Shown here in pieces: positions 8,501 to 16,559 of a stretch of DNA of 64,000 bases (its first letter is position 1; every line of letters begins with the position of its first letter). This stretch comes from Caulobacter soli (GTDB lineage: Bacteria > Pseudomonadota > Alphaproteobacteria > Caulobacterales > Caulobacteraceae). Location: positions 1,922,001 through 1,986,000 of the forward strand of contig NZ_CP049199.1 of assembly GCF_011045195.1 (NCBI RefSeq), read 5' to 3'. The notes beneath the pieces are model-generated. The model searched no databases. It saw only the letters and a list, made by a program, of their open reading frames with translations, and had not been told where the DNA came from. Made by a program: the position numbers and the translations under genes.

Positions 8501-9207
8501 TTCTGGTTGCGCCGCTGGAGCGAGCAGTCGCGTTCGCCCAGGGCCACGACCTTGCCGGCGCCGTCGCCGAACACCTGGACCTCGACGTGGCGGGCCTTGC
8601 GCACATAGCGCTCGAGGAAAACGCCGCCGTCGCTGAAATTGCCGGTCGCCAGGCGCTGGACGGCGGCGAAGGCCTCGCTGACCGCCTCGGCCGTCTCGCA
8701 GACCCGCATGCCGATGCCGCCGCCGCCGGCCGTGGCCTTCAGGATCACTGGGAAGCCGATGCGCTGCGCGGCCTCCAGCGCGGCCGCCGGATCGACCAGC
8801 AGGTCGGTGCCGGGCGCCAGCGGCACGCCGTGAGCCTGGGCAAGATCGCGGGCGGTGTGCTTGAGGCCGAAGGCGCGGATGTTGTCGGCGGTCGGGCCGA
8901 CGAAGGCGATCCCCGCCGCGTCACAAGCTTCGGCGAAGCCCGCGTTTTCGCTGAGGAAACCGTAGCCCGGATGAATGGCCTGGGCGCCGGTCGCCTTGGC
9001 CGCCGCCAGGATCAGATCGCCGCGCAGATAGCTGTCGGCCGCCGGGGCCGGTCCGATCCGAACCGCCTCGTCGGCCAGGCTGACGTGCAGCGAGCCGGCG
9101 TCGGCGTCGCTGAATACCGCCACCGACTTCACGCCCATGGCCTTGAGCGTGCGGATGATCCGGCAGGCGATGGCGCCGCGGTTGGCGATCAGGACCTTGT
9201 CAAACAT
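5572..9207 (-). CDS. uca: Urea carboxylase-type biotin enzyme, possibly guanidine carboxylase
   Basis: A 1211-residue single-chain biotin carboxylase. An N-terminal biotin carboxylase module (MFDKVLIANRGAIACR, ATP loop KATAGGGGIGM) is followed by KipA/KipI-like carboxyltransferase domains and a C-terminal biotinyl domain with EAMKAE, modified Lys1170. It carboxylates urea to allophanate, or guanidine to carboxyguanidine, in the cytoplasm. Asp701 in AVDFTGDMP aligns by length with the residue that is Asn1330 in the yeast K. lactis enzyme; as I recall, Asp there marks guanidine-specific members. The adjacent DUF1989 pair supports guanidine. Substrate remains inferred. Confidence 0.9.
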   Translation of the reverse strand: MFDKVLIANRGAIACRIIRTLKAMGVKSVAVFSDADAGSLHVSLADEAVRIGPAPAADSYLRGDLILAAAKATGAQAIHPGYGFLSENAGFAEACDAAGIAFVGPTADNIRAFGLKHTARDLAQAHGVPLAPGTDLLVDPAAALEAAQRIGFPVILKATAGGGGIGMRVCETAEAVSEAFAAVQRLATGNFSDGGVFLERYVRKARHVEVQVFGDGAGKVVALGERDCSLQRRNQKVVEETPAPGLPAATRAALLDAAVRLASAAEYRSAGTVEFLYDAERDDFFFLEVNTRLQVEHGVTEQVTGVDLVEWMVRGAAGDFAFLDVAPPEPKGASIQVRLYAEDPAQDYRPSSGVLTQVSFPAGVRADGWVVDGTEVSAFYDPLLAKLIVTAEDRPAAVAALQSALDDTRLAGIETNLDWLRTVVRSEAFVTGEVSTRALEGVAWNPDTIQVLSGGPATTVQDWPGRQGYWDVGVPPSGPMDAFAFRLGNRLLGNDEDAAGLEITALGPTLKFNRPAVVCLTGAAFDAKLDGVPVEAYAPIAVGAGQTLKIGRVIGAGLRGYLLFQGGLDVPVYLGSRSTFTLGGFGGHAGRNLTAGDVLRLATHGDTRIRVSPPLPLDLRPATTKTWTIRVLPGPHGAPDFFTPADVAMISGTDWKAHYNSNRTGVRLVGPKPEWARRDGGEAGLHPSNIHDNAYAIGAVDFTGDMPIILGPDGPSLGGFVCPFVIIQADLWKAGQLAPGDTVRFEVVDDAAAALALGEQEALLATLRAPSAPRAAAPTTEALDGPVLAELPADGHRPHVTYRRQGDQHLLVEYGPIVLDLELRLRIHALYLDLQGLALPGVIDLTPGIRSLQVHYDSRRLTQADLLAALTTAEERLGGLDDFEIPSRVVHLPLSWKDPAIYQTIDKYMQAVRDDAPWCPDNIEFIRRVNGLASIDEVQKIVFDARYLVMGLGDVYLGAPVATPVDPRHRLVTTKYNPARTWTPPNVVGIGGAYMCIYGMEGPGGYQLFGRTIQVWNTWRQTDAFVDGKPWLLRFFDQIRFFPVSAEELVEWRRDFPLGRRQIRIEDETFRLSDYRKMLADNAESIEAFQATRQAAFDTERADWEAKGEFARVEALSSVTDDDGDAVAITVPDGSDLVEAPLGGNVWKVLVEPGQRVEAGAVIAVIEAMKAECDVNSPTAGIVTAVYAQPAQAIAAGAPIVAIAPDLEAAA

Positions 9208-9215
9208 GCGGGAAC

Positions 9216-9842
9216 CTACTCGGCGACGATCATGCGCACGGGCGTCGGGTTGAAGCCGTTGCAGGGGTTGTTGATCTGCGGGCAGTTGGAGACCACCACC
9301 ACCACGTCCATCTCGGCCCGCAGGTCGACATAGAGGCCGGGGGCCGAGATGCCGTCGACGATGCCCAGGGCTCCGTCGGCTTCGACCGGCACGTTCATGA
9401 ACCAGTTGACGTTGCTGACCATGTCGCGCTTGCCACGCCCTTGTTGGGCGTTGGCGACCAGGAAGTTCTCGACGCAGGCGTGCTGGGCCTTGGTGTGGTG
9501 GCCGTAGCGCAGGGTGTTGCTCTCGCAGGAGCAGGCCCCGCCAATGGTGTCGTGATAGGCCACGGCGGTCGCCGTCACCGTCATCATCGGCGCGCCCTCG
9601 TTGGACAGCAGCACCGAGCCCTCGCGCAGGAAGACGTTGCCCTGGGCGGCGATGGTGTCCTGAGCGCTGTAGCGTTCGGCGTCGTCGGCGGCGCTGTAGG
9701 CCAGGAAGTCGACGGCCTGATTGCCTTCCAGGTCGACGATCCGCAGGGTCTGGCCGGCCCTGACCGTGTGCATCCAGGGGGCGCGGGCGGGCACGACCTC
9801 GTCATGGACGACGGTTCCGAGGGGCGGGGCGGAAACGGTCAT
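9216..9842 (-). CDS. Urea carboxylase-associated DUF1989 protein (shorter), candidate carboxyguanidine deiminase subunit
   Basis: A 208-residue DUF1989 protein of the class long annotated urea-amidolyase-associated. Recent work known to me showed that the pair forms a carboxyguanidine deiminase (CgdAB), which turns carboxyguanidine into allophanate. Cys-rich motifs GACSCESN and NCPQINNPCNGFNP are visible and probably bind metal or substrate. The ATG at 9842 is the in-frame start that leaves the upstream DUF1989 gene intact; a longer frame to 10697 is only a shadow of that gene. It lies 5 bp after its partner and 8 bp before the carboxylase. Confidence 0.88.
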   Translation of the reverse strand: MTVSAPPLGTVVHDEVVPARAPWMHTVRAGQTLRIVDLEGNQAVDFLAYSAADDAERYSAQDTIAAQGNVFLREGSVLLSNEGAPMMTVTATAVAYHDTIGGACSCESNTLRYGHHTKAQHACVENFLVANAQQGRGKRDMVSNVNWFMNVPVEADGALGIVDGISAPGLYVDLRAEMDVVVVVSNCPQINNPCNGFNPTPVRMIVAE

Positions 9843-9847
9843 GGCGC

Positions 9848-10672
9848 TCACCGGCGGTAATAGTCTTCGACGTTCAGGAAGGCGCGCAGGCCTTCCGGCG
9901 TCGCGTTGCGGATCGGGTCGGCTTCGGGTGTGACCGGCCCGCGCCAGGCTGTGGCCCGCAGTGGCGTGACGGCATATTCCGCGCGCGGGTCCAGCACGTG
10001 CGGGCAGTTGGCCAGCACCACGATCAGGTCCATCTCGGCGCGCAGCGTGACGAACCGGCCGGGCGGGTAGGGGCCGACATCGATCACCGTCTCGCCGCCC
10101 TGGGCCACGCGCACCTCCTTGAAGAGGTTCAGGCAGGGATGGATGTCCTTGCGGCCCAGGCCGAACTTGGCCACGCCCAGCGAGAAGCGGTCGCGGGCGT
10201 TGGGGTGGGCGCCGTGGTTGAAGCCGTCGCCGTACTTGCGGGCGTTGCTGGCCTGGTTGGACGCGCCGCAGAAGGCGTCGTGGGTTCCGGCGGTGTCCTC
10301 GACCAGGCTGGCCAGCACGCGGCCCATGTCGGACAGCAGCAGGCGGCCCTGGCCCAGATAGCCGTTCCACTGGACCTTCAGGGTGTCGGCGATGTTCAAC
10401 CGCTCGACCGGGCGTTCGGCGTTGAACAGCAGCAGGGAAGGGCTGGCGTCGCCGGCGAGATCCGTCAGACGCAGGCGGGTTCCGCGGGCGATCTGGCGAC
10501 TGGCGTAGCCGCCCGGTGCGAGGGTCTCGTCCCAGACCACGTCGGCGGGGGCGACGCCTTGCGGCAGGTCGACGGCGTCGGTGGCCGGCACGGTCGGCAT
10601 GGCCTGAGCGCGAGTTCCGGCCTGGGCGCGGGCGTGAGCCTGGGCGGCGTAGGGGTTGGCGGTGTCGCTCAT
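9848..10672 (-). CDS. Urea carboxylase-associated DUF1989 protein (longer), candidate carboxyguanidine deiminase subunit
   Basis: A 274-residue partner of the 208-residue DUF1989 protein downstream. A low-complexity Ala/Gln N-terminus of about 45 residues precedes the conserved domain. Landmark motifs are CGASNQASNARKYGDGFNHG and NCPHVLDP. By family knowledge the two subunits act together as carboxyguanidine deiminase, linking the carboxylase to allophanate hydrolase. The ATG at 10672 overlaps the regulator stop by one base (TGATG), so the regulator and enzymes are one transcript. Confidence 0.88.
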   Translation of the reverse strand: MSDTANPYAAQAHARAQAGTRAQAMPTVPATDAVDLPQGVAPADVVWDETLAPGGYASRQIARGTRLRLTDLAGDASPSLLLFNAERPVERLNIADTLKVQWNGYLGQGRLLLSDMGRVLASLVEDTAGTHDAFCGASNQASNARKYGDGFNHGAHPNARDRFSLGVAKFGLGRKDIHPCLNLFKEVRVAQGGETVIDVGPYPPGRFVTLRAEMDLIVVLANCPHVLDPRAEYAVTPLRATAWRGPVTPEADPIRNATPEGLRAFLNVEDYYRR

Positions 10673-11142
10673 CACGCAGCTCCGTCGTTTTCGCCATGGG
10701 CGTGCAGCGGCGGCAGCAGGGCGGTGGTGGTCACCAGCTTGATCTGCTGCACGCCGCGCACCTTGCGCAGGTCGTCGCACAGCTGCTGCAGGCGCTCGAA
10801 CGGGCCCTGGACCAGGAGCACCTCCATGGCCTGGTCGTCTTCCAGGAAGACGTTCTGGGCCGAGATCACCTCTTTCACATAGCTGAGCTGGGTCTGGGCC
10901 AGGGCGTGGCGGACCCGGCCGCTTTCGGCGCGATAGATCAGGGTGATGGTGCCGGCGAGGACGGCTTCAGGCCGTTCGGCGCTGTGCTCGGCCAGTTCGT
11001 GGCGGATCAGCTCGGCGATCATCTGCGAGCGGCTGGGCAGGCCGCGTTCGGCGACCATGACATCCAGCTGCGCCATCAGTTCGGCCGGGAGGCTGATGCT
11101 GAGACGGGCGAGGGTTGAGGAGGACGTGTCCATGGAGGGCAT
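10672..11142 (-). CDS. NikR-family ribbon-helix-helix regulator lacking the nickel ligands
   Basis: A 156-residue regulator with a ribbon-helix-helix DNA-binding domain (RLSISLPAEL) and a NikR/ACT-like C-terminal domain. It aligns to E. coli NikR without gaps at a constant offset of 10. The DNA-contacting strand residues Arg3/Thr5/Thr7 become Arg13/Ser15/Ser17. All four square-planar nickel ligands are lost: His76 to Leu86, His87 to Asn97, His89 to Phe99 and Cys95 to Ala105. It should bind DNA like NikR but sense something else, perhaps urea, guanidine or a downstream product. A matching operator lies 11 bp before its ATG. Confidence 0.85.
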   Translation of the reverse strand: MPSMDTSSSTLARLSISLPAELMAQLDVMVAERGLPSRSQMIAELIRHELAEHSAERPEAVLAGTITLIYRAESGRVRHALAQTQLSYVKEVISAQNVFLEDDQAMEVLLVQGPFERLQQLCDDLRKVRGVQQIKLVTTTALLPPLHAHGENDGAA

Positions 11143-11152
11143 CCGATCGCAA

Positions 11153-11180
11153 ATATTACGAAGGATGCAATGTGTAATAC
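11153..11180. promoter_or_regulatory. NikR-geometry operator upstream of the regulator-carboxylase operon
   Basis: The site reads ATATTA-N16-TAATAC (28 bp); TATTACGA on the left is identical to the site at 146-173, and 18 of 28 bases match overall. It lies 11 bp upstream of the NikR-like ATG, so binding would autoregulate the operon. The shared geometry at both ends of the locus suggests coordinated control of uptake and breakdown. Confidence 0.7.
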
Positions 11181-11275
11181 TGTCGACGAGGCGGGTCGAT
11201 GCGCGGCGCCTCGGTTTTGGGCGCTCGGCGACCGATCGTTACGCAGGCGGCGTGAAGGCATGGGGTAAACGAACT

Positions 11276-11309
11276 TCGGCGCGTCGACCGTCTCCGGTCG
11301 GCGCGCCGA
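11276..11309 (-). terminator. Strong hairpin after the flavin monooxygenase
   Basis: A 14-bp stem (CGGCGCG-T-CGACCG against CGGTCG-G-CGCGCCG, one G-U pair) with a TCTC loop lies 22 bp beyond the monooxygenase stop. The minus-strand sequence after it is AGTTCGTTTACC, weakly T-rich. Its position fits termination of the monooxygenase gene and insulation of the regulator promoter. Confidence 0.65.
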
Positions 11310-11330
11310 GGTCAGACTCTACAGTCGGGT

Positions 11331-12668
11331 TCAGGCGACGGCGCGGTGTGCCTTCTGGGTGGTGAAGCGGTTGGCCGGCACGTCCAGGCCCAGGCTCCGG
11401 CGGAAGGTTTCGCCTTCGTAGTCCTGGCGGAAGATGCCTCGCTTCTGCAGCAGCGGCACGACCTCTTCGACCAGCAACTGGAACTGGCCGGGCAGGGATT
11501 GGCCGATGACGAAGCCGTCGGAGGCGCGGCTGTCCAGCCACAGTTCGAACTTGTCGGCGATCTGCTCGGGCGTGCCGACCAGGTCGCCGCGCGGGGTGGC
11601 GAAGCGCAGGGCCACTTGGCGCAGGGTCAGGTTCTCTTCCTCGACGGCCTTGGCGATCTTCAGGGTCGCCGACTGCGAGCTGTTGATCCCGCGGCTGAAC
11701 ACGTCGGGGAACCGGGCGTCGAGGTCATAGCCGGTGAAGTCGTGGTCGTTGAAGCCGCGTCCCAGCATGGCCAGGGCCGACTCGATCGACACCAGCTCGG
11801 CGCGCTCCTGCCAGCGGGCTTCGGCCTCGGCTTCGGTCGAGCCGATGATCGGCGCGGCGGCGGGCAGGATGAACAGGTCGTCCGGATCGCGGCCGAAGCC
11901 GGCGGCGCGGGCCTTGACGTCGGCGTAGTAGGCCTGGGCCTCCTCGATGCCGCCATGGCCGACGAAGATCGCGTCGGCGCGCTTGGCCGCCAGGTTGCGG
12001 CCGTCCTCCGAGGCCCCGGCCTGGAAGATCACCGGCTGGCCCTGGCGCGAGCGGGCGATGTTGAGCGGCCCCTTCACCGACAGGAATTCGCCCTTGTGGC
12101 CCAGGGCGTTCAGCTTGTCGGGATCGAAGAACACGCCGCTGGCCTTGTCGTGGACCAGGGCGTCGTCTTCCCAGCTGTCCCAGAGGCCCTGGACGACATC
12201 GAGATATTCCGCCGCCAGGCGATAGCGGGTGTCGTGCGCCAGGTGTTCGCCCTTGCCGAAGTTCTCGGCCGAGCCTTCCAGCCACGAGGTCACCACGTTC
12301 CAGCCGGCGCGGCCGCCGCTGATGTGGTCCAGCGAGGCGAACTGACGGGCGACGTTGAAGGGTTCGGAATAAGTCACGCTGAGCGTGGCCACCAGGCCGA
12401 TGTGCTCGGTCACCGCCGCCAGGGCCGACAGGATGGTGATCGGCTCGAAGCGGTTCAGATAGTGCGGGCTGGACTTCTCGTTGATCGACAGGCTGTCGGC
12501 GATGAACAGGAAGTCGAACTTGCCTTGCTCGGCCAGCTCGGCTGAGCGGCGATAGTACTTGAAGTCGGTGCTGGCGCCGGGTTGGGCGTCCGGGTGACGC
12601 CAGTCGGTCCAGGTCCGACCCGCGCCTTCGATCATATGGCCGAGCTTCAACTGCCTGCGCTTCGCCAT
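11331..12668 (-). CDS. NtaA/SnaA/DszA-family FMN-dependent monooxygenase
   Basis: A 445-residue luciferase-like flavin monooxygenase of the NtaA/SnaA/SoxA/DszA group. These use FMNH2 from a separate reductase and O2 to oxidise nitrilotriacetate, dibenzothiophene sulfone, dimethylsulfone and similar compounds. The family hallmark [17 protein letters not shown] is present, and the length is typical. GGAGG precedes the ATG at 12668. No flavin reductase is seen nearby. The divergent TauD-type gene and other sulfur genes make organosulfur the likely substrate, but nitrogen compounds are possible. Confidence 0.85.
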   Translation of the reverse strand: MAKRRQLKLGHMIEGAGRTWTDWRHPDAQPGASTDFKYYRRSAELAEQGKFDFLFIADSLSINEKSSPHYLNRFEPITILSALAAVTEHIGLVATLSVTYSEPFNVARQFASLDHISGGRAGWNVVTSWLEGSAENFGKGEHLAHDTRYRLAAEYLDVVQGLWDSWEDDALVHDKASGVFFDPDKLNALGHKGEFLSVKGPLNIARSRQGQPVIFQAGASEDGRNLAAKRADAIFVGHGGIEEAQAYYADVKARAAGFGRDPDDLFILPAAAPIIGSTEAEAEARWQERAELVSIESALAMLGRGFNDHDFTGYDLDARFPDVFSRGINSSQSATLKIAKAVEEENLTLRQVALRFATPRGDLVGTPEQIADKFELWLDSRASDGFVIGQSLPGQFQLLVEEVVPLLQKRGIFRQDYEGETFRRSLGLDVPANRFTTQKAHRAVA

Positions 12669-12940
12669 GACGGCCTCCGATAGGATGTTTCGGCGGCATG
12701 ACTGTCATCGGGTGTGAGGTGTAACAATGGAGTTTGATCAATAGGTCTTATGAGTTCGCGACGATGTTTCGATGCGTTGAATATCACGGGTCGTGAAGCG
12801 CGGTATTTGAATTCAAGATATATAATTCTCTGAGATGGGTTGGAGGAATACTGCTTCGCGCCGCTTGTCGGGATTGCTCATGTTGCCGATCGTCGCGGCG
12901 TAGATCGCCGCGTGTCGACCCACCAGGCGAGGAGAGGCCC
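12669..12940. promoter_or_regulatory. Divergent promoter region, monooxygenase and TauD-type gene
   Basis: No gene is seen in these 272 bp. The part from about 12715 to 12830 is markedly AT-rich against the GC-rich background, as expected for promoters. It holds GAATT-N10-AATTC (12809-12828) and, nearer the TauD-type gene, a 7-bp GC hairpin CGCGGCG-TAGAT-CGCCGCG (12894-12912). GAGGAGAGG just before 12941 is the ribosome site. No regulator could be assigned. Confidence 0.5.
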
Positions 12941-13786
12941 ATGAGCGCCACCATCACCGGCATTCGCGAGACGACGGGACTGAAGACGACGCCGCTGAAT
13001 CCCACCATCGGCTCGGAGGTCGAAGGACTGGACTTGCGACAACCGCTGGACCGATCCCAACGCGACGCGCTCAAGGCGCTGCTGCTGGAGCGCAAGGTCC
13101 TGTTCTTCCGCGATCAGGACATCACGCGCGATCAGCAGTTGGCCTTCGCCGCCAACTTCGGCGAGGTCTACGCCCATCCGGTTGGCGGGGTGGAGACCCA
13201 TCGCGCGGTGCAGCCGATCTCGGCCCAGGCGCTGAAGGAATACGACATCCGCGAGAACCACTGGCATACCGACACCAGCTGGCGGATCAATCCGTCGTTC
13301 GGCGCGGTGCTGAAGGCGGTGCACATCCCCGAGGTGGGCGGCGACACCATCTGGGCCGACGGCGGCGCGATCTATCGCGGCCTGCCCGACGACCTGAAGG
13401 CGGCGGTCGAGGACCTCTACGTCATTCATGACTATCAGAGCGCCCTGGAGAAGTCGGGCGAGCGCTATCCGCTGGTGGCGCATCCGGCGATCCGCACCCA
13501 TCCGGAGACCGGCGAGGACATCTTCTGGATCAATTTCAGCCTCAAGCCCCGGTTCGTCGACCGGTCGCCGGAGGAGAGCAGGGCGCTGCTGGCGCGGCTC
13601 TATGACGAGGTCAAGAAGCCGGAATACCACGCTCGCTTCCGCTGGCGGCCCAACTCGGTGGCCCTGTGGGACAACCGCGCGGGCCTGCATTACGCCGTGC
13701 GCGACTATGGCGACTTCCCGCGGGTGATGGAGCGGGTGCTGATCGGCTCCGACGACATCCCTTACCGCGAGCGGCGCAAGGCCTGA
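12941..13786 (+). CDS. TauD/TfdA-family alpha-ketoglutarate-dependent dioxygenase
   Basis: A 281-residue non-haem iron dioxygenase. The HxD iron motif is in NHWHTDTSW, the distal histidine in GLHYAVRDYG, and the 2-oxoglutarate-binding arginine follows in the C-terminal part. The family releases sulfite from taurine and other sulfonates or sulfate from alkylsulfates, or opens aryloxy-acids. It has no signal peptide and acts in the cytoplasm. A GAGGAGAGG ribosome site precedes the ATG. A perfect hairpin follows it, so it is probably expressed mostly on its own. Confidence 0.85.
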   Translation: MSATITGIRETTGLKTTPLNPTIGSEVEGLDLRQPLDRSQRDALKALLLERKVLFFRDQDITRDQQLAFAANFGEVYAHPVGGVETHRAVQPISAQALKEYDIRENHWHTDTSWRINPSFGAVLKAVHIPEVGGDTIWADGGAIYRGLPDDLKAAVEDLYVIHDYQSALEKSGERYPLVAHPAIRTHPETGEDIFWINFSLKPRFVDRSPEESRALLARLYDEVKKPEYHARFRWRPNSVALWDNRAGLHYAVRDYGDFPRVMERVLIGSDDIPYRERRKA

Positions 13787-13792
13787 CGACAC

Positions 13793-13819
13793 GGCGCGCC
13801 GCGGGGGCGGCGCGCCTTT
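13793..13819 (+). terminator. Perfect hairpin between the TauD-type gene and the TonB receptor
   Basis: GGCGCGCCG-N6-CGGCGCGCC forms a perfect 9-bp stem directly followed by TTTC, 6 bp after the TauD-type stop. It is a plausible terminator or attenuator. It would lower read-through into the TonB receptor operon starting 60 bp later. Confidence 0.65.
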
Positions 13820-13879
13820 CCACCTTCACGACCAACAACACGACGCGGCGGCCACGGGTCCCGCGCGGGGGATCTTCTT

Positions 13880-16549
13880 TTGACGCTGTTTTCTTCGACT
13901 CGCGTTTTCGAGCGACCGCTGCCCTGGGCCTTCCGGACCAGCCTGTTGGCCTGCGCGTCCATCCTGACCGTCGCCGTTCTCGCCCCGCAAGCCAGGGCCG
14001 CTGATACGACCGCCGCCGCTTCCGCGCCTGCTGTCGACACCGCCGCTGATGTCGACGGCGCGACCGCCTTGGACGGCGTCATCGTCACCGGCGTGCGCGG
14101 CGTGCGCCGCACCGTGGCCGACAGCCCCGCGCCGGTGGACGTGATCTCGGCCGACCAGCTGACCGCCACCGGCAAGGTCGGCCTCAAGGAGGTGCTCAAT
14201 ACCCTGATCCCGTCGTTCAACCTGCCGGGCATCAATGGCGGAGGCACCTCGTGGACGGTGCGGGCCATCACCATGCGCGGCCTGAACGGCGACCAGGCCC
14301 TGTTCCTGGTCAACGGCAAGCGCCGCCACGGCACGGCCTTGATCAACAACCTGGCCCGGGTTGGACGCGGCGGGGCGCCGGTGGACCTGGACCTGATCCC
14401 GGCTAGCGCCATCGCCCGCATCGAGGTGCTGCGTGACGGCGCCTCGGCCCAGTACGGCTCGGACGCCATCGCCGGCGTCGTCAACATCATCCTCAAGCAG
14501 GACCAGAAGGGCGGCTCGTTCACCTATCAGGGTGGCCAGAACTATCTGGGCGACGGCGACACCCGCAGCGCCACGCTCGACTACGGCCTACCCCTGGGCC
14601 ATCAGGGCGGCTTCGTTCAGCTGTCGCTGGACTGGAAGAACAACGAGGCGGCGTCGCGGGCGGTCCCGTCGAGCGCGCAGTACATCTTCCAGCCCACGGT
14701 CAGCACGGTCGGCGGCGTGACGACGGTGACGCCCGACCCGCGCGACGCCACGGCCGACCGTTACTATTGGGGCCAGGGCTATGGCCCCGGCGAGGAGGAC
14801 ATCCTGGCGGCGTCCTACAACGCCGAACTGCCCGTCAACGACCTGACGCTCTATTCGACCGGCACGCTCAGCCATCGCTCGTCGAAGAAGAACACCGGCA
14901 GCTTCCTGCCCAACCTGGCGCCGGTGGCCGGGGTCACGGCCGGCCGGCCCCAGAACCGCAACTCGCTGCCCGAGGTCTATCCCTACGGTTTCAACGCCCT
15001 GCGGCGGATCTTCGAGCTGGACTTCCAGACCACGCTGGGCGCGCGCGGCGCGCTCAAGGGCTGGGACTGGGACCTGTCGACCACCTTCGCTCAGGACCAC
15101 GCCCAGCTCGACGGCGAGAACACCATCAACGCCACCCTGGGCCCGGACAGCCCGAACTATTTCCACCTGTCGACTCACCAGTTCCAGCAGTGGACCACCA
15201 ACCTGGACTTCACGCGCGAGTTCGCCGGCGTGCTGCCTCGGCCGATCCAGGTGTCGTGGGGGCTGGAGCAGCGCTACGAGCACTTCAAGATCTATCCGGG
15301 CGACGAGGCGTCCTACATCGTCGGCGACTACGTGATCCCGGCCGGCCAGCCCTTCGCGGGCCTGCGACCCAATCCGGGCCTGGCGTCCTACGCCGGCACC
15401 GCGCCAGAGGACTCCGGCTCGACCAGCCGCAACGTCTATGCCGCCTATGTCGACGTCGGGACCAACCTGACCGAAAACTGGTACGTCGGCGTGGCCGGCC
15501 GGCATGAGCGTTACACCGGCGACGTCGGCGACACCACGAGCGGCAAGCTGACGACGCGCTGGGAGTTCCTACCTGGCTACGCGGTGCGCGCCACGGTCAG
15601 CAACGGCTTCCGCGCGCCGTCCCTGGCCCAGACGGTGTTCGCCAGCTCGACGATCAACGGCAATCTCTGCGCCGCCGCGCCCAACAACGTGTTCCGGGGC
15701 GTGCCCTGTGTTCCCGGCGAGTACCTGACCTTCCCGACCAAGGTGCTGCGCGCCGACTCCGCCGAGGCCCGGGCCCTGGGCGCCACGCCGCTGAAGCCCG
15801 AGACCTCGACCAACTACAGCGTCGGGATCACCGCCGAGCCGACCAGCCGCCTGCGGGTCACGCTGGACGCCTACCAGATCGACATCGACGACCGCATCGT
15901 CGACACCAGCAACCTGGACCTCAGCGCCGCCCAACTGGCCTCGCAGCCGGCGCTGTCACCGCTGCTGGCGCGGTTCCCGCAAGGCCTGGCGGCGACCTAC
16001 TACACCAACGCCGTCTCGACCCGCACGACCGGCCTGGACCTGGTCGCCGAGTACGCTCTGGATCTCGGCGACTTCGGGCGCCTGAACCTCAACGCGGCCT
16101 ACGCCTTCAACAAGACCAAGATCCGCGACCAGATCGCGACGCCGGCCGTGCTCAAGGCGGTGAACCCCAACCTGGTGCTGTTCGATCGCCAGAAGATCGC
16201 CGACCTGACCGTCGGCACGCCGCGCAAGAAGACCATCCTGGGCGCGACCTGGACCCGCGATACAGTCAACGCCAGCCTGCGAACCACGCGCTACGGCAAG
16301 TACACCGAGGCCGGGACCTCGGCGAACCTGGACCGGACCTTCAGCGCCAAGTGGGTGACCGACCTCGACATCGCCTGGGATGTGCGGGCGAACACGACGG
16401 TCGCCGTCGGGGCCAACAACCTGTTCGACCAGCACCCCGACAAGATCGGCATCGTCAACGCTGACACCGGCCTGAACCAGTTCGGGATCTTCTCACCCTT
16501 CGGCATCACCGGCGGCTACTGGTACGGCCGCGTCACTCAGCGCTTCTGA
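13880..16549 (+). CDS. TonB-dependent outer-membrane receptor
   Basis: An 889-residue outer-membrane receptor: signal peptide ending near AQARA, TonB box LDGVIVTG, plug domain (about 60-200, with VNGKRRHG and YGSDAIAGVVNIIL) and a 22-strand barrel ending in aromatic VTQRF. It would import a scarce ligand using TonB energy. The start appears to be TTG at 13880, 7 bp after GGGGGA, because no ATG gives a signal peptide. It heads a tightly spaced operon with a binding lipoprotein (10-bp gap) and three redox genes. The ligand is probably an organosulfur compound, by context only. Confidence 0.88.
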   Translation: MTLFSSTRVFERPLPWAFRTSLLACASILTVAVLAPQARAADTTAAASAPAVDTAADVDGATALDGVIVTGVRGVRRTVADSPAPVDVISADQLTATGKVGLKEVLNTLIPSFNLPGINGGGTSWTVRAITMRGLNGDQALFLVNGKRRHGTALINNLARVGRGGAPVDLDLIPASAIARIEVLRDGASAQYGSDAIAGVVNIILKQDQKGGSFTYQGGQNYLGDGDTRSATLDYGLPLGHQGGFVQLSLDWKNNEAASRAVPSSAQYIFQPTVSTVGGVTTVTPDPRDATADRYYWGQGYGPGEEDILAASYNAELPVNDLTLYSTGTLSHRSSKKNTGSFLPNLAPVAGVTAGRPQNRNSLPEVYPYGFNALRRIFELDFQTTLGARGALKGWDWDLSTTFAQDHAQLDGENTINATLGPDSPNYFHLSTHQFQQWTTNLDFTREFAGVLPRPIQVSWGLEQRYEHFKIYPGDEASYIVGDYVIPAGQPFAGLRPNPGLASYAGTAPEDSGSTSRNVYAAYVDVGTNLTENWYVGVAGRHERYTGDVGDTTSGKLTTRWEFLPGYAVRATVSNGFRAPSLAQTVFASSTINGNLCAAAPNNVFRGVPCVPGEYLTFPTKVLRADSAEARALGATPLKPETSTNYSVGITAEPTSRLRVTLDAYQIDIDDRIVDTSNLDLSAAQLASQPALSPLLARFPQGLAATYYTNAVSTRTTGLDLVAEYALDLGDFGRLNLNAAYAFNKTKIRDQIATPAVLKAVNPNLVLFDRQKIADLTVGTPRKKTILGATWTRDTVNASLRTTRYGKYTEAGTSANLDRTFSAKWVTDLDIAWDVRANTTVAVGANNLFDQHPDKIGIVNADTGLNQFGIFSPFGITGGYWYGRVTQRF

Positions 16550-16559
16550 GGAAGACGTC

